64,000 nt of DNA, from assembly GCF_004353905.1 (NCBI RefSeq), contig NZ_SMOD01000010.1, positions 62,001 to 126,000 on the forward strand. Direction: 5' to 3'. The stretch comes from Paraburkholderia guartelaensis (GTDB taxonomy: Bacteria; Pseudomonadota; Gammaproteobacteria; Burkholderiales; Burkholderiaceae). Position numbers and translations under genes: made by a program. The notes beneath the pieces were generated by a model. It had not been told where the DNA came from and searched no databases. It worked only from the letters and a program-made list of their open reading frames with translations. Every line of letters begins with the position of its first letter. Position 1 is the stretch's first letter. This document shows positions 9,938 through 18,130 of the stretch, in pieces.

Positions 9938-10834
9938 TTGAATCGCTATTCCCTGTTTCTCATTGCCTCGATGCTGCTCGTGGGCAGCAACGTCGGCATC
10001 GGCAAGTCGATTGTCGCCTTCATTCCCGTTCCACTGTTCGCGCTGCTGCGCTTCGTGATCGCTCTCGCGGTGCTCGGCCCGCTCCTGCGCCGCTCCAAAA
10101 TGCGACAGGTGAAGCGTGACGAGTGGATCAATCTGTTCCTCCAGGCGCTGTTTGGGACATTCGGGTTTACGCTGCTGATGCTCGGCGGCGTGCATCGCAC
10201 GAGCGCGGTCGCAGCCGGCGTCATCACGAGCACGATTCCCGCCGTGGTCGCCCTCTTCTCATGGCTCTTCCTGCGCGAGCGCCCCGACGCGCGCGCGCTC
10301 GCTTCCATCGTGCTCGCCATTGCGGGCATCGCGGTCATCAATCTCGCGCACGTGGGCGGCAACGGCGACACCGGCGCAAGCTCGTTCATCGGCAACCTGA
10401 TGGTGCTCGGCGCGGTGTGCTGCGAATCGCTGTATGTGATCCTTTCGCGCCGTCTCACCCAGACGCTGGCGCCGCTCGATATCTGCGCATACACACACCT
10501 GTTCGGCTTTCTGCTGATGCTGCCCGTGGGGCTGCCCGGCGCACTGTCGTTCGATTTCGCGAGCGTGCCCGCGGGCATCTGGTGGCTCGCGCTCTGGTAC
10601 GGGCTTTCTGCAAGCGTGTTCTCGTTCTGTCTCTGGATGATGGGCATTCGCCACGTGCCGGGCAGCATCGCCGGCGTGTTCACGGCCGTGCTGCCGGTGG
10701 CGGCGGCCGTGTATGGCATCGCGTTTCTCGGCGAGCGCCCCACGCCCGCGCACGGCATTGCGCTCGCCTGCGTGGTGGCCGGCATCGGGCTCGCGAGCCT
10801 CAAGATCAAGCGCCTGCCGCCGGTGGCCTCGTGA
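9938..10834 (+). CDS. DMT superfamily transporter (EamA)
   Basis: A 298-residue inner-membrane protein with about ten hydrophobic helices arranged as two EamA repeats (roughly 5-135 and 150-290); each repeat ends with the typical PVxAAVYGIAFLGERP-like segment. EamA/RhaT-type DMT proteins export amino acids or other metabolites; the substrate cannot be assigned. The start is TTG at 9938, giving a complete first helix; no strong Shine-Dalgarno is visible and an ATG at 9971 would cut that helix. Transcribed away from acs. Confidence 0.87.
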   Translation: MNRYSLFLIASMLLVGSNVGIGKSIVAFIPVPLFALLRFVIALAVLGPLLRRSKMRQVKRDEWINLFLQALFGTFGFTLLMLGGVHRTSAVAAGVITSTIPAVVALFSWLFLRERPDARALASIVLAIAGIAVINLAHVGGNGDTGASSFIGNLMVLGAVCCESLYVILSRRLTQTLAPLDICAYTHLFGFLLMLPVGLPGALSFDFASVPAGIWWLALWYGLSASVFSFCLWMMGIRHVPGSIAGVFTAVLPVAAAVYGIAFLGERPTPAHGIALACVVAGIGLASLKIKRLPPVAS

Positions 10835-11008
10835 CGACTTCGTAACCATGTTGAAAGTATTGGGGCACGTGCTGCGCTGCCGGAATCGCGGCGAGCCCTT
10901 CCTGCGACGCTGTACAATAGCGCCCGCCCGGCCCCTCGCGCGCTTCTTCTGGCCCTAACCAGACGACTCCGCTCAAGGCCCCGCCTGAATTCGCCACCGT
11001 GATTGCCC

Positions 11009-11653
11009 ATGTCCGCCGCACGCCCCCAGCCGCCTTCCGCCGCCGCCCCGGGTAAAGCCCGTCGCCGCATGCGTCCGTTGCCCAGCATCATCTTCATGAG
11101 CCGCTGGCTGCAGGTGCCGCTCTACCTGGGCCTGATCGTCGCGCAAGCCGTGTACTGCGTGCTGTTCCTCAAGGAGGTCTGGCACCTCGTGAGCCACGCC
11201 ACCACGCTCGACGAAACCAGCATCATGCTGGCCGTGCTCGGCCTGATCGACGTGGTGATGATCTCGAACCTGCTCATCATGGTGATCGTGGGCGGCTACG
11301 AGACCTTCGTCTCGCGCCTGAATCTCGAAGGCCATCCCGACGAGCCCGAATGGCTCGATCACGTGAACGCCGGCGTGCTCAAGGTGAAGCTCGCCATGGC
11401 GCTCATCAGCATTTCGTCGATCCACCTGCTCAAGACCTTCATCAATCCCGATGCCGCCTCGGCGCATACGGTGATGTGGCAGGTGATCATCCACGTGGCG
11501 TTCCTCGTCTCCGCGCTCGTGATGGCATGGATCGACCGCATCACCACGCATACGCACCCCGAACACTATCAGGAGCTCGCCGCACGCCATCCGGTGCCAG
11601 GCGGGCCCAACGCTGCGCGTCACGCGGTTCCCGAGCACGCCGAGTCCGACTAA
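11009..11653 (+). CDS. UPF0114 (YqhA family) membrane protein
   Basis: A 214-residue inner-membrane protein of the UPF0114/YqhA family. It has an Arg/Pro-rich cytosolic N-terminus (to about 25), then four membrane segments including the conserved [14 protein letters not shown] stretch and the [19 protein letters not shown] helix. The biochemical function of the family is not established. The ATG at 11009 is preferred over a TTG two codons earlier. A TACAAT -10-like sequence lies at 10913-10918. Ends 53 bases before fumarase and could be co-transcribed with it. Confidence 0.85.
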   Translation: MSAARPQPPSAAAPGKARRRMRPLPSIIFMSRWLQVPLYLGLIVAQAVYCVLFLKEVWHLVSHATTLDETSIMLAVLGLIDVVMISNLLIMVIVGGYETFVSRLNLEGHPDEPEWLDHVNAGVLKVKLAMALISISSIHLLKTFINPDAASAHTVMWQVIIHVAFLVSALVMAWIDRITTHTHPEHYQELAARHPVPGGPNAARHAVPEHAESD

Positions 11654-11706
11654 ACAGCGCACGCGGCACACATTATTCAAAACACCCGTCCCCACAGAAG
11701 CTAGCC

Positions 11707-13230
11707 ATGACCGTCATCAAACAGGAAGACCTCATCCAGAGCATTGCGGATTCGCTGCAGTACATCAGCTACTACCATCCGCAGGACTACATCGAGGCGC
11801 TCGGCCGCGCATACGAGCTCGAAGAGAGCCCGGCCGCGAAGGACGCGATCGCGCAGATCCTCACCAACAGCCGCATGTGCGCCGAGGGCCGTCGCCCGAT
11901 CTGCCAGGACACCGGCATCGTCACGATCTTCGTGAAGGTCGGCATGGACGTGCGTTGGGACGGCGCCACGATGGGCGTGACCGACATGATCAACGAAGGC
12001 GTGCGCCGCGGTTACCTGAACCCGGACAACGTGCTGCGCGCCTCGATCGTGAGCCCGCCCGAAGGCGGCCGCAAGAACACGAAGGACAACACGCCGGCCG
12101 TGATCCACTACGAGATCGTGCCGGGCGACAAGGTCGACGTGCAGGTTGCAGCCAAGGGCGGCGGCTCGGAGAACAAGTCGAAGTTCGTGATGCTCAACCC
12201 GTCCGACTCGATCGTCGACTGGGTGCTCAAGACCGTGCCGACGATGGGCGCGGGCTGGTGCCCGCCGGGCATGCTCGGCATCGGCATCGGCGGCACCGCT
12301 GAAAAGGCGATGCTGATGGCGAAGGAATCGTTGATGGAATCCATCGACATCCAGGACATCATCAAGCGCGGCCCCAAGGACTGGATCGAAGAGTTGCGCG
12401 TCGAACTGCACGAGAAGGTCAACGCGCTCGGCATCGGCGCGCAGGGTCTCGGCGGTCTCGCCACCGTGCTCGACGTCAAGATCATGGCCACGGCCACGCA
12501 CGCGGCTTCGAAGCCCGTCGCGATGATCCCGAACTGCGCCGCCACGCGCCACGCGCACTTCGTGCTCGACGGCTCGGGCCCGGCGAAGCTCGAAGCGCCC
12601 TCGCTCGACGCATGGCCGAAGGTCAACTGGGAACCGAACACGGAAACGAGCAAGCGCGTTGACCTCAACACGCTCACGCCGGAAGAAGTCGCTTCGTGGA
12701 AGCCGGGCCAGACGCTCCTGCTCTCGGGCAAGATGCTCACGGGCCGCGACGCCGCGCACAAGCGCATCGCCGACATGCTTGCCAAGGGCGAGAAGCTGCC
12801 GGTGGACTTCAAGAACCGCGTGATTTACTACGTCGGCCCGGTCGATCCGGTGCGCGACGAAGTGGTCGGCCCGGCAGGCCCCACCACGGCCACGCGCATG
12901 GACAAGTTCACTGAGCTGATGCTCTCGCAAACGGGCCTCATCTCGATGGTCGGCAAGGCCGAGCGCGGCCCGGTCGCCATCGAGGCGATCAAGAAGCACA
13001 AGGCGGCTTACCTGATGGCGGTGGGCGGCGCGGCTTACCTCGTTTCGAAGGCGATCCGCGGCTCGAAGGTCCTCGCGTTCGAAGACCTCGGCATGGAAGC
13101 CATCTACGAGTTCGACGTGCAGGACATGCCGGTGACGGTCGCCGTCGATTCGTCGGGCACCTCGGTCCACAAGACGGGTCCCGCCGAATGGCAGGCGAAA
13201 ATCGGCAAGATTCCGGTCGCCACGGTTTGA
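11707..13230 (+). CDS. fumA: Fumarate hydratase class I
   Basis: A 507-residue iron-sulfur fumarase that interconverts fumarate and malate in the TCA cycle. It combines the alpha-like N-terminal and beta-like C-terminal domains in one chain, as in class I enzymes. The three expected [4Fe-4S] Cys ligands are visible in ICQDTG, GWCPPGMLG and IPNCAATRHAHF. The ATG at 11707 follows the UPF0114 gene closely. A strong terminator follows. Oxygen- and iron-sensitive, so its position next to bacterioferritin is of interest but not proof of co-regulation. Confidence 0.96.
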   Translation: MTVIKQEDLIQSIADSLQYISYYHPQDYIEALGRAYELEESPAAKDAIAQILTNSRMCAEGRRPICQDTGIVTIFVKVGMDVRWDGATMGVTDMINEGVRRGYLNPDNVLRASIVSPPEGGRKNTKDNTPAVIHYEIVPGDKVDVQVAAKGGGSENKSKFVMLNPSDSIVDWVLKTVPTMGAGWCPPGMLGIGIGGTAEKAMLMAKESLMESIDIQDIIKRGPKDWIEELRVELHEKVNALGIGAQGLGGLATVLDVKIMATATHAASKPVAMIPNCAATRHAHFVLDGSGPAKLEAPSLDAWPKVNWEPNTETSKRVDLNTLTPEEVASWKPGQTLLLSGKMLTGRDAAHKRIADMLAKGEKLPVDFKNRVIYYVGPVDPVRDEVVGPAGPTTATRMDKFTELMLSQTGLISMVGKAERGPVAIEAIKKHKAAYLMAVGGAAYLVSKAIRGSKVLAFEDLGMEAIYEFDVQDMPVTVAVDSSGTSVHKTGPAEWQAKIGKIPVATV

Positions 13231-13250
13231 TGCCTGCCTGATGCCTGTTT

Positions 13251-13282
13251 AAAAACCGGGGCCGCGCGCCCCGGTTTTTTTT
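13251..13282 (+). terminator. Terminator after fumarase
   Basis: A 12-bp stem AAAAACCGGGGC / GCCCCGGTTTTT with a 5-base loop and a run of eight T: a strong intrinsic terminator. Confidence 0.93.
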
Positions 13283-13300
13283 GCGTCACGCGAGGCGTAC

Positions 13301-13315
13301 TGAGATTAATTCTCA
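13301..13315 (+). promoter_or_regulatory. Putative Fur box upstream of bfr
   Basis: TGAGATT-A-ATTCTCA is a 7-1-7 inverted repeat with one mismatch, matching 11 of 14 half-site positions of the Fur consensus TGATAAT-N-ATTATCA. It lies 117 bases before the bfr ATG and just after the fumarase terminator. See the matching sites at bfd, hemP and ftrA. Confidence 0.55.
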
Positions 13316-13431
13316 GCACTGAGTAAATCGCCGATATATACCGCAATTCAACGTGTATTCGGCCTTGGCTTTTGTGTATTGAGCGTTTATTGTTGGAAAC
13401 CAGTCACCGCCCCACAAAGAAAGGAAAGACT

Positions 13432-13911
13432 ATGCAAGGCGACAAGAAGGTCATCGAATATCTGAACGCGCAGCTCAAGAACGAGCTCACGGCTATCAAT
13501 CAGTATTTCCTGCATGCCCGCATGTACAAGCACTGGGGCCTCGAGAAACTCGGCAAGCATGAATACGACGAATCGATCGGCGAAATGAAGCATGCCGATA
13601 TGCTCATCGAGCGTATTTTCATGCTCGACGGTCTGCCGAACCTCCAGGACCTGCATAAACTGCTGATTGGCGAGGAAACCAAGGAAATTCTCGAGTGCGA
13701 TTTGAAGCTCGAACAGATTTCACAGTCCACCTGCAAGGAAGCCATTGTTTATTGCGAATCGGTACGCGACTTCGTTTCGCGCGAGATTTTCGTGACGATT
13801 CTCGAAGACACCGAAGAGCACATCGACTGGCTCGAAACGCAGATCGACCTCATCGGCAAGATCGGCATCCAGAATTACCAGCAGTCGGCCATGGGTTCGG
13901 TAGAATCCTGA
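13432..13911 (+). CDS. bfr: Bacterioferritin
   Basis: A 159-residue haem-binding ferritin subunit that forms 24-mer iron-storage shells. Met52, the axial haem ligand, and ferroxidase ligands Glu18, Glu51, His54, Glu94 and His130 align exactly with E. coli Bfr numbering, but position 127, normally Glu, is Thr here ([10 protein letters not shown]; Glu at 128 and 129). The ATG at 13432 has AAGGAAAG upstream. It lies 1.3 kb from bfd, which releases iron from Bfr, with murI between. Confidence 0.96.
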   Translation: MQGDKKVIEYLNAQLKNELTAINQYFLHARMYKHWGLEKLGKHEYDESIGEMKHADMLIERIFMLDGLPNLQDLHKLLIGEETKEILECDLKLEQISQSTCKEAIVYCESVRDFVSREIFVTILEDTEEHIDWLETQIDLIGKIGIQNYQQSAMGSVES

Positions 13912-13981
13912 TCGCGCGCCTCGCGCCCGCGCGCATCCGTCCGCCTTGCGGGTGCGCCCCAACCCTTTTGCGCCCACTCCC

Positions 13982-14842
13982 GTGAACCTACCGGTCTCTT
14001 CCAGCGCTGCGCCCGTCGGTATCTTCGACTCCGGCCTCGGCGGCCTCTCGGTGCTGCGCGCCGTGCGCGCGCTGCTGCCCGCGGAACGGCTCGTGTATGC
14101 CGCCGACTCGCGCTATGCCCCCTACGGCCAGCGCGACGACGACTTCATCGCGGACCGCACGCTCGCGATCTGCGAATGGCTCGTGGCGCAGGGTGCGAAG
14201 GCGCTGGTGGTGGCCTGCAATACGGCCACGGCGCAGTCCATCGCGCTCGTGCGCGAGCGGCTCTCCGTCCCGCTCATCGGGGTGGAGCCGGGGATCAAAC
14301 CGGCGGCGCTGGTGTCGAAATCGCGCGTGGCCGGCGTCCTCGCCACCCAGGTCACGCTGCGCAGCGCGCGCTTTCAGGCGCTCGTGGAACGCCACGCGGC
14401 CGACCTGCGTGTGCTGTGCCAGCCGGGCCATGGCCTCGTGGAGGCCGTGGAGCGCTGCGACATCGGATCGGCGGAATTGCTGGCGCTGCTGCGCGCGTAC
14501 GTCGAGCCCATGCTCGACGCGGGCGCGGACACGCTCGTGCTCGGCTGCACGCACTACCCGTTTCTCGACACGGCGATCCGCTCGATCGTCGGCGAACGCA
14601 TGACGCTCGTCGACACGAGCGTCGCCATTGCGCGCCAGCTCGAACGTGTGCTCGACCAGCACGGCCTGCGCGCGAGCGGCGAGCCTGCCGGCGCGGGCGG
14701 CGACGACATGCGCTTCTGCTCGACGAGCGACGGTGCGCACTTGCACGAACTGGCGGCAGCGCTGCTGGGTCTCGACGCCAACGTCGAGCGCGTGGTCATC
14801 CCCTCGCGCCGCACGCGGGAGCTGGAAGCGAACGCGGCCTGA
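13982..14842 (+). CDS. murI: Glutamate racemase
   Basis: A 286-residue cytoplasmic enzyme making D-glutamate for peptidoglycan. Both catalytic Cys are present, in VVACNTAT and LGCTHYP, along with the N-terminal IFDSGLGGLSV loop and the YAADSRYAPYG motif. The start is uncertain: GTG at 13982 gives the protein directly before the first strand, while GTG 13952 or TTG 13946 would add up to 12 residues; none has a strong Shine-Dalgarno. Follows bfr by 70 bases. Confidence 0.94.
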   Translation: MNLPVSSSAAPVGIFDSGLGGLSVLRAVRALLPAERLVYAADSRYAPYGQRDDDFIADRTLAICEWLVAQGAKALVVACNTATAQSIALVRERLSVPLIGVEPGIKPAALVSKSRVAGVLATQVTLRSARFQALVERHAADLRVLCQPGHGLVEAVERCDIGSAELLALLRAYVEPMLDAGADTLVLGCTHYPFLDTAIRSIVGERMTLVDTSVAIARQLERVLDQHGLRASGEPAGAGGDDMRFCSTSDGAHLHELAAALLGLDANVERVVIPSRRTRELEANAA

Positions 14843-15036
14843 CGCGCCGGCACCACACCAGGCGCGATTTGAGGTTTGCGATTCACACCTCGCCCGGGAG
14901 ATGACGTTTCAACCCCGTTTCGGCGCACCTGACTCACCTGCCTCGTCCAGTCTGGCTCCTGTCAAAAGCCCCGCGGCTGGCTCCTGCGGCGATGCGCCAC
15001 CCTCCCGACAGTAACGCAACGGGTAAGCTCTAGCCG

Positions 15037-15081
15037 GCTCGTCAAACGCCTTGACGAGCGCCCCACCTTGGCTCGTCTTTT
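15037..15081 (+). terminator. Possible switchable terminator before bfd
   Basis: Three arms compete: GCTCGTCAA (15037-15045), TTGACGAGC (15051-15059) and GCTCGTC (15071-15077) followed by TTTT. The middle arm can pair with the first (9 bp, no U-tract) or with the third (7 bp, 11-base loop, then U-tract). This is the form of an anti-terminator/terminator pair; it may simply end murI transcripts. Confidence 0.4.
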
Positions 15082-15166
15082 CCTGACGTAAAGCAAAACC
15101 CCTGCTAACCATCCGGTTTTGTTACAAAAAATCCGTCTACCCGCTTGCCAAACCCAGCAAACATAA

Positions 15167-15181
15167 TGATAATAATTCGCA
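15167..15181 (+). promoter_or_regulatory. Putative Fur box upstream of bfd
   Basis: TGATAAT-A-ATTCGCA matches 12 of 14 half-site positions of the 7-1-7 Fur consensus and ends 25 bases before the bfd ATG, over or just after the expected promoter. It is nearly identical (17 of 19 over a 19-base core) to the site upstream of hemP read on the opposite strand. Confidence 0.7.
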
Positions 15182-15206
15182 TTAACTCTCTCTATTGCGG
15201 TCCATC

Positions 15207-15461
15207 ATGATTGTCTGCGTTTGCAAATCCGTCTCCGACCGGACGATCCGCGCCTCCATCCAGGAAGGCATGGATTCTTTCGACGAGCTGCAGTTCGAGC
15301 TCGGCGTCGCGACCTGCTGCGGCAAGTGCGAAGAATCCGTTCGTGACGTGATGGCGCAAAGCGGTGTCTGTGCGAGCCGCTGCGGGGTCACGCAACCGGC
15401 GCACCCCGCCGTGGTCCCCCATGCGGTTCCGCTCACGTTTTACGAGCGCAAGGCTGCCTGA
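15207..15461 (+). CDS. bfd: Bacterioferritin-associated ferredoxin
   Basis: An 84-residue [2Fe-2S] protein of the BFD family, which delivers electrons to bacterioferritin so that stored iron is released. The four cluster Cys are in CVC near the N-terminus and CCGKC in the middle, the usual Bfd spacing. The C-terminal tail (residues about 60-84) is not part of the core fold. The ATG at 15207 is preferred over an upstream in-frame start at 15195. A Fur-type site precedes it, as expected for iron-starvation induction, and tonB-exbB-exbD follow on the same strand. Confidence 0.94.
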   Translation: MIVCVCKSVSDRTIRASIQEGMDSFDELQFELGVATCCGKCEESVRDVMAQSGVCASRCGVTQPAHPAVVPHAVPLTFYERKAA

Positions 15462-15610
15462 AGCCATGGCGCGCATCCGGCTACCGATGCGCGCCCGCCC
15501 CGTCCGCCCGCTTAGCCAGCGGCGCCTCAGGCGCCACGCGCCGCGGACATCAAACCGCCGCCGACAGCAAGCCCGTCATCCGACCAGCCAGCTACCGCTC
15601 GTACCCCTCA

Positions 15611-15617
15611 AAGGAGG
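15611..15617 (+). promoter_or_regulatory. Strong Shine-Dalgarno of a 20-codon ORF
   Basis: AAGGAGG, a near-full anti-16S match, lies 5 bases before ATG 15623. It is stronger than the ribosome site of the neighbouring tonB gene and is the main reason to consider the tiny ORF real. Confidence 0.7.
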
Positions 15618-15622
15618 TCGTG

Positions 15623-15685
15623 ATGGAATTGCTGCTCGGATTCGTAACGACGTTGTGCATCTCGCTGTTGATCTTTCGCAAATAA
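15623..15685 (+). CDS. Candidate 20-residue membrane microprotein
   Basis: ATG 15623 to TAA 15683-15685 encodes 20 residues: a hydrophobic stretch beginning MELLLGFVTTL and ending with positively charged FRK, the make-up of a single-pass inner-membrane peptide with its C-terminus in the cytoplasm. It has an AAGGAGG ribosome site at ideal spacing and lies between bfd and tonB in the presumed Fur-controlled transcript, ending 46 bases before tonB. I do not recognise a family. It could be a TonB/ExbB-associated microprotein, or a leader ORF whose translation influences tonB. Confidence 0.55.
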   Translation: MELLLGFVTTLCISLLIFRK

Positions 15686-15731
15686 AGCTGCCCGACACAG
15701 CGCGCCGGTTCGCCTGCGCGCTGTCGTCCGC

Positions 15732-16481
15732 ATGGCAGCCACGCTAAACATGCAGGCTTTCCAAACCACCGCTGGCACGCTGTCGTCTCCCTCCGTTCGC
15801 GTCAATCGTCGTGTCGTCACCGCGAGCGCGATCGTGATCGCGCTGCACGCCGCGCTCATCGCCGTCGTGCTGATGAAGCGCGAACCCGTGACGCCCGTCG
15901 CGCTTCAGTCGCAGACGATGACGGCCGAACTGCTCAAGCCCGAGCCGGTCGCCGCCCCCGCTGCGATTCAGTCCACGCCCACGCCGCCTCCACCGAAGCC
16001 GGTCCCGCACGTGACGCGCGAGAAGCCGAAGGTTCAGCCCAAGCCCAAGCCAACTCCGCTGCCCGTGGCCGAAGCGCCCTCGCAGCACGCAATCGAGTCG
16101 GCCGCGCCCACTGCGCCTACGCCTCCCGCTCCCACGCCGCCTGCTCCCGCTCCGCAAGCCGCGGCTGCCACCGACGCGAAGCCGACCATGGCGCTCTCGG
16201 CGCCGAAGAACGTCTCGCACCTCGACTGCCGCATCGTGCAGCCCGACTACCCAACGCTCTCGCGCCGGCGCGGCGAAACCGGCACGGCATTCGTGCACTT
16301 CGTCGTGGGCCTCACGGGCAAGATCGAGAACATCGAGCTGAAGAAGACGAGCGGTTCCACCCGCCTCGACGACGCCGCGCTCGACGCGATGCGTCAAAGC
16401 TCGTGCAAGCCGTACCTGGAAAACGGCGAAGCCGTCCGCGCGGCCTACACGCAACCATTCGAGTTCAGCCTGAACAATTGA
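15732..16481 (+). CDS. tonB: TonB energy-transducing protein
   Basis: A 249-residue periplasm-spanning protein that carries proton-motive force energy to outer-membrane siderophore/haem receptors. One N-terminal membrane anchor (about 29-48), a long Pro/Lys/Ala-rich spacer (about 75-150, PTPPPPKP, KPKPTPLP, TPPAPTPPAP), and a C-terminal TonB domain (about 160-249; YPTLSRRRGETGTAFVHFVV). ATG 15732 is used; ATG 15750 is an alternative. Followed by exbB and exbD, forming the complete TonB motor set, with bfd upstream. Confidence 0.93.
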   Translation: MAATLNMQAFQTTAGTLSSPSVRVNRRVVTASAIVIALHAALIAVVLMKREPVTPVALQSQTMTAELLKPEPVAAPAAIQSTPTPPPPKPVPHVTREKPKVQPKPKPTPLPVAEAPSQHAIESAAPTAPTPPAPTPPAPAPQAAAATDAKPTMALSAPKNVSHLDCRIVQPDYPTLSRRRGETGTAFVHFVVGLTGKIENIELKKTSGSTRLDDAALDAMRQSSCKPYLENGEAVRAAYTQPFEFSLNN

Positions 16482-16528
16482 CCGGCTGAAGTCACACGCT
16501 TCCATGAATTGAATAAAGAGGATCAGGA

Positions 16529-17275
16529 ATGCAGAACTACGGTATCGCCCACGTCTGGGCGCAAGGGGATTTCGTGACACGCGGCATCGCGCTCGCGCTG
16601 TTGATCATGTCGGTGCTGTCGTGGTGCGTGATCGTCGTGAAAGGCTGGAATGTCGCGCGCCTCAAACGCCTCACGAAGAACGCAGAGCAGCAGTTCTGGC
16701 ACTCGGACGATCTCGCCGACGGCGTGAAGAAGCTCGGCAGCGGCTCGCGCGAAGACAACCCGTTCCTCGCGCTTGCGCTTTCGGGCCAGGAAGCCGCCGA
16801 TCACCATCACCAGACGCAGCCGCATCTGCACGACCGCATGGACGTGTCGGACTGGGTTACGCGCTGCCTGAAGGACACGATGGACGAATCCGTCGCGAAG
16901 ATGCAAAGCGGCCTCGCCATTCTCGCCTCGATCGGCAGCACGGCGCCGTTCGTCGGCCTGTTCGGCACGGTGTGGGGCATCTATCACGCACTGCTTACGA
17001 TTGGTGCGACGGGTCAAACCTCGATCGACGCCGTGGCCGGTCCCGTTGGCGAAGCGCTCATCATGACCGCCTTCGGCCTCTTCGTCGCGATCCCCGCCGT
17101 GCTCGGCTACAACGCCCTCACCCGCGCCAACAAGGCGATCGTCACGAAGCTCAACCGCTTCGCGCACGGCCTGCATGCCTTCTTCGTGACGGGCGCGCGC
17201 CTCACCTCCACCGCACGTGGCGGCGCAAAAGACGGCAACACGAGCAACCTGCGTGTCGCTGCACGTAGCCACTAA
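16529..17275 (+). CDS. exbB: ExbB proton channel subunit
   Basis: A 248-residue inner-membrane protein of the MotA/TolQ/ExbB family, part of the motor that drives TonB. First membrane helix at about 18-38, a large cytoplasmic loop, then two long helices containing the conserved SIGSTAPFVGLFGTVWGI signature and the AVAGPVGEALIMTAFGLFVAIPAV segment. AGAGGATCAGGA provides the ribosome site before the ATG. 47 bases after tonB, 18 before exbD. Confidence 0.96.
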   Translation: MQNYGIAHVWAQGDFVTRGIALALLIMSVLSWCVIVVKGWNVARLKRLTKNAEQQFWHSDDLADGVKKLGSGSREDNPFLALALSGQEAADHHHQTQPHLHDRMDVSDWVTRCLKDTMDESVAKMQSGLAILASIGSTAPFVGLFGTVWGIYHALLTIGATGQTSIDAVAGPVGEALIMTAFGLFVAIPAVLGYNALTRANKAIVTKLNRFAHGLHAFFVTGARLTSTARGGAKDGNTSNLRVAARSH

Positions 17276-17293
17276 AGAGCGGAGGCAAGCATC

Positions 17294-17713
17294 ATGGCGA
17301 TGAGCCCCTTTGCCAGCGACGACGACGATGGCCTGATGAACGAAATCAACATGACGCCGCTCGTCGACGTCATGTTGGTTCTCCTGATCGTTTTCATGGT
17401 GACGATTCCGGTGATTCGTCACGCCGTGAAGATCGATCTGCCGCATGCGAGCAGCCAGAAGGAAGACACGAAGCCCGCGCAGATCAACATCTCGATCGAA
17501 GCGGACGGCACCGTGCTGTGGGACGGCACGCAGGTCGACGACGCGGCGCTGAACCAGAAGATCGCGGCCGCTGCGCAAACCACGCCGCAACCGGAACTCC
17601 ATCTGAACGCGGACCGCAAGGTGCAATACGAACGCGTCGCGCAAGTGATGTCTGCGGCGCAAAGCGGCGGCCTCACGAAGCTCGGCTTCGTCACCGACCC
17701 TGCGCATCACTGA
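17294..17713 (+). CDS. exbD: ExbD proton channel subunit
   Basis: A 139-residue inner-membrane protein with an N-terminal cytosolic tail, a single membrane helix containing the essential Asp in PLVDVMLVLLIVFMV (Asp near residue 25), and a periplasmic domain. It completes the ExbB-ExbD-TonB complex. GGAGG lies before the ATG. Last gene of the unit, directly followed by a strong terminator. Confidence 0.96.
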   Translation: MAMSPFASDDDDGLMNEINMTPLVDVMLVLLIVFMVTIPVIRHAVKIDLPHASSQKEDTKPAQINISIEADGTVLWDGTQVDDAALNQKIAAAAQTTPQPELHLNADRKVQYERVAQVMSAAQSGGLTKLGFVTDPAHH

Positions 17714-17756
17714 TCGCAATACTGCGCGCAGTACGCTTAATTCAGCGGTACAAAGT

Positions 17757-17790
17757 AAAAGGCCTTCATCGTCAGATGAAGGCCTTTTTT
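17757..17790 (+). terminator. Terminator after exbD
   Basis: A 14-bp stem AAAAGGCCTTCATC / GATGAAGGCCTTTT with a 4-base loop and T6; works on the plus strand and, with the A-run, possibly both ways. Confidence 0.95.
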
Positions 17791-18130
17791 CGTGCGCACG
17801 CGGCGCATTCGGGCGGTGGCGGCGACTCCCCGACAATCGATCGGTTCACGCCGGCACATGCGACTGCCGTGGGCAACACGGACTGCGCTTTCGGCCCTGA
17901 AGGCCCACTATGATAGCGGCCATCAATTCCCGCTCAAGACCGGTGCTTGGCGAGAAGGACTCCAATATATTCCTCTCGAGTCGCACCTTCAAGAGTTAGG
18001 CCATTGAAAGTAGCGATGGCCGCTCACGCTTGAATGCCTAAAAACAAATGGCGCTATACGTTGCGCAAAAATGCACTGCGTGAAAACTCAAGTTTCATAC
18101 AAGCGCACGCGCGTGCACGTTCGCAAAGCT
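17791..18130. other. Intergenic region, no gene seen
   Basis: 340 bases between the exbD terminator and the end of the LysR gene. I see no convincing coding frame, RNA or repeat. Confidence 0.5.

Larger units (their letters stand above)
14843..15206. other. murI-bfd intergenic region
   Basis: 364 bases without a gene. It contains mutually exclusive hairpins at 15037-15081 and a Fur-type site at 15167-15181, described separately. The first 190 bases hold nothing I recognise. Confidence 0.6.
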
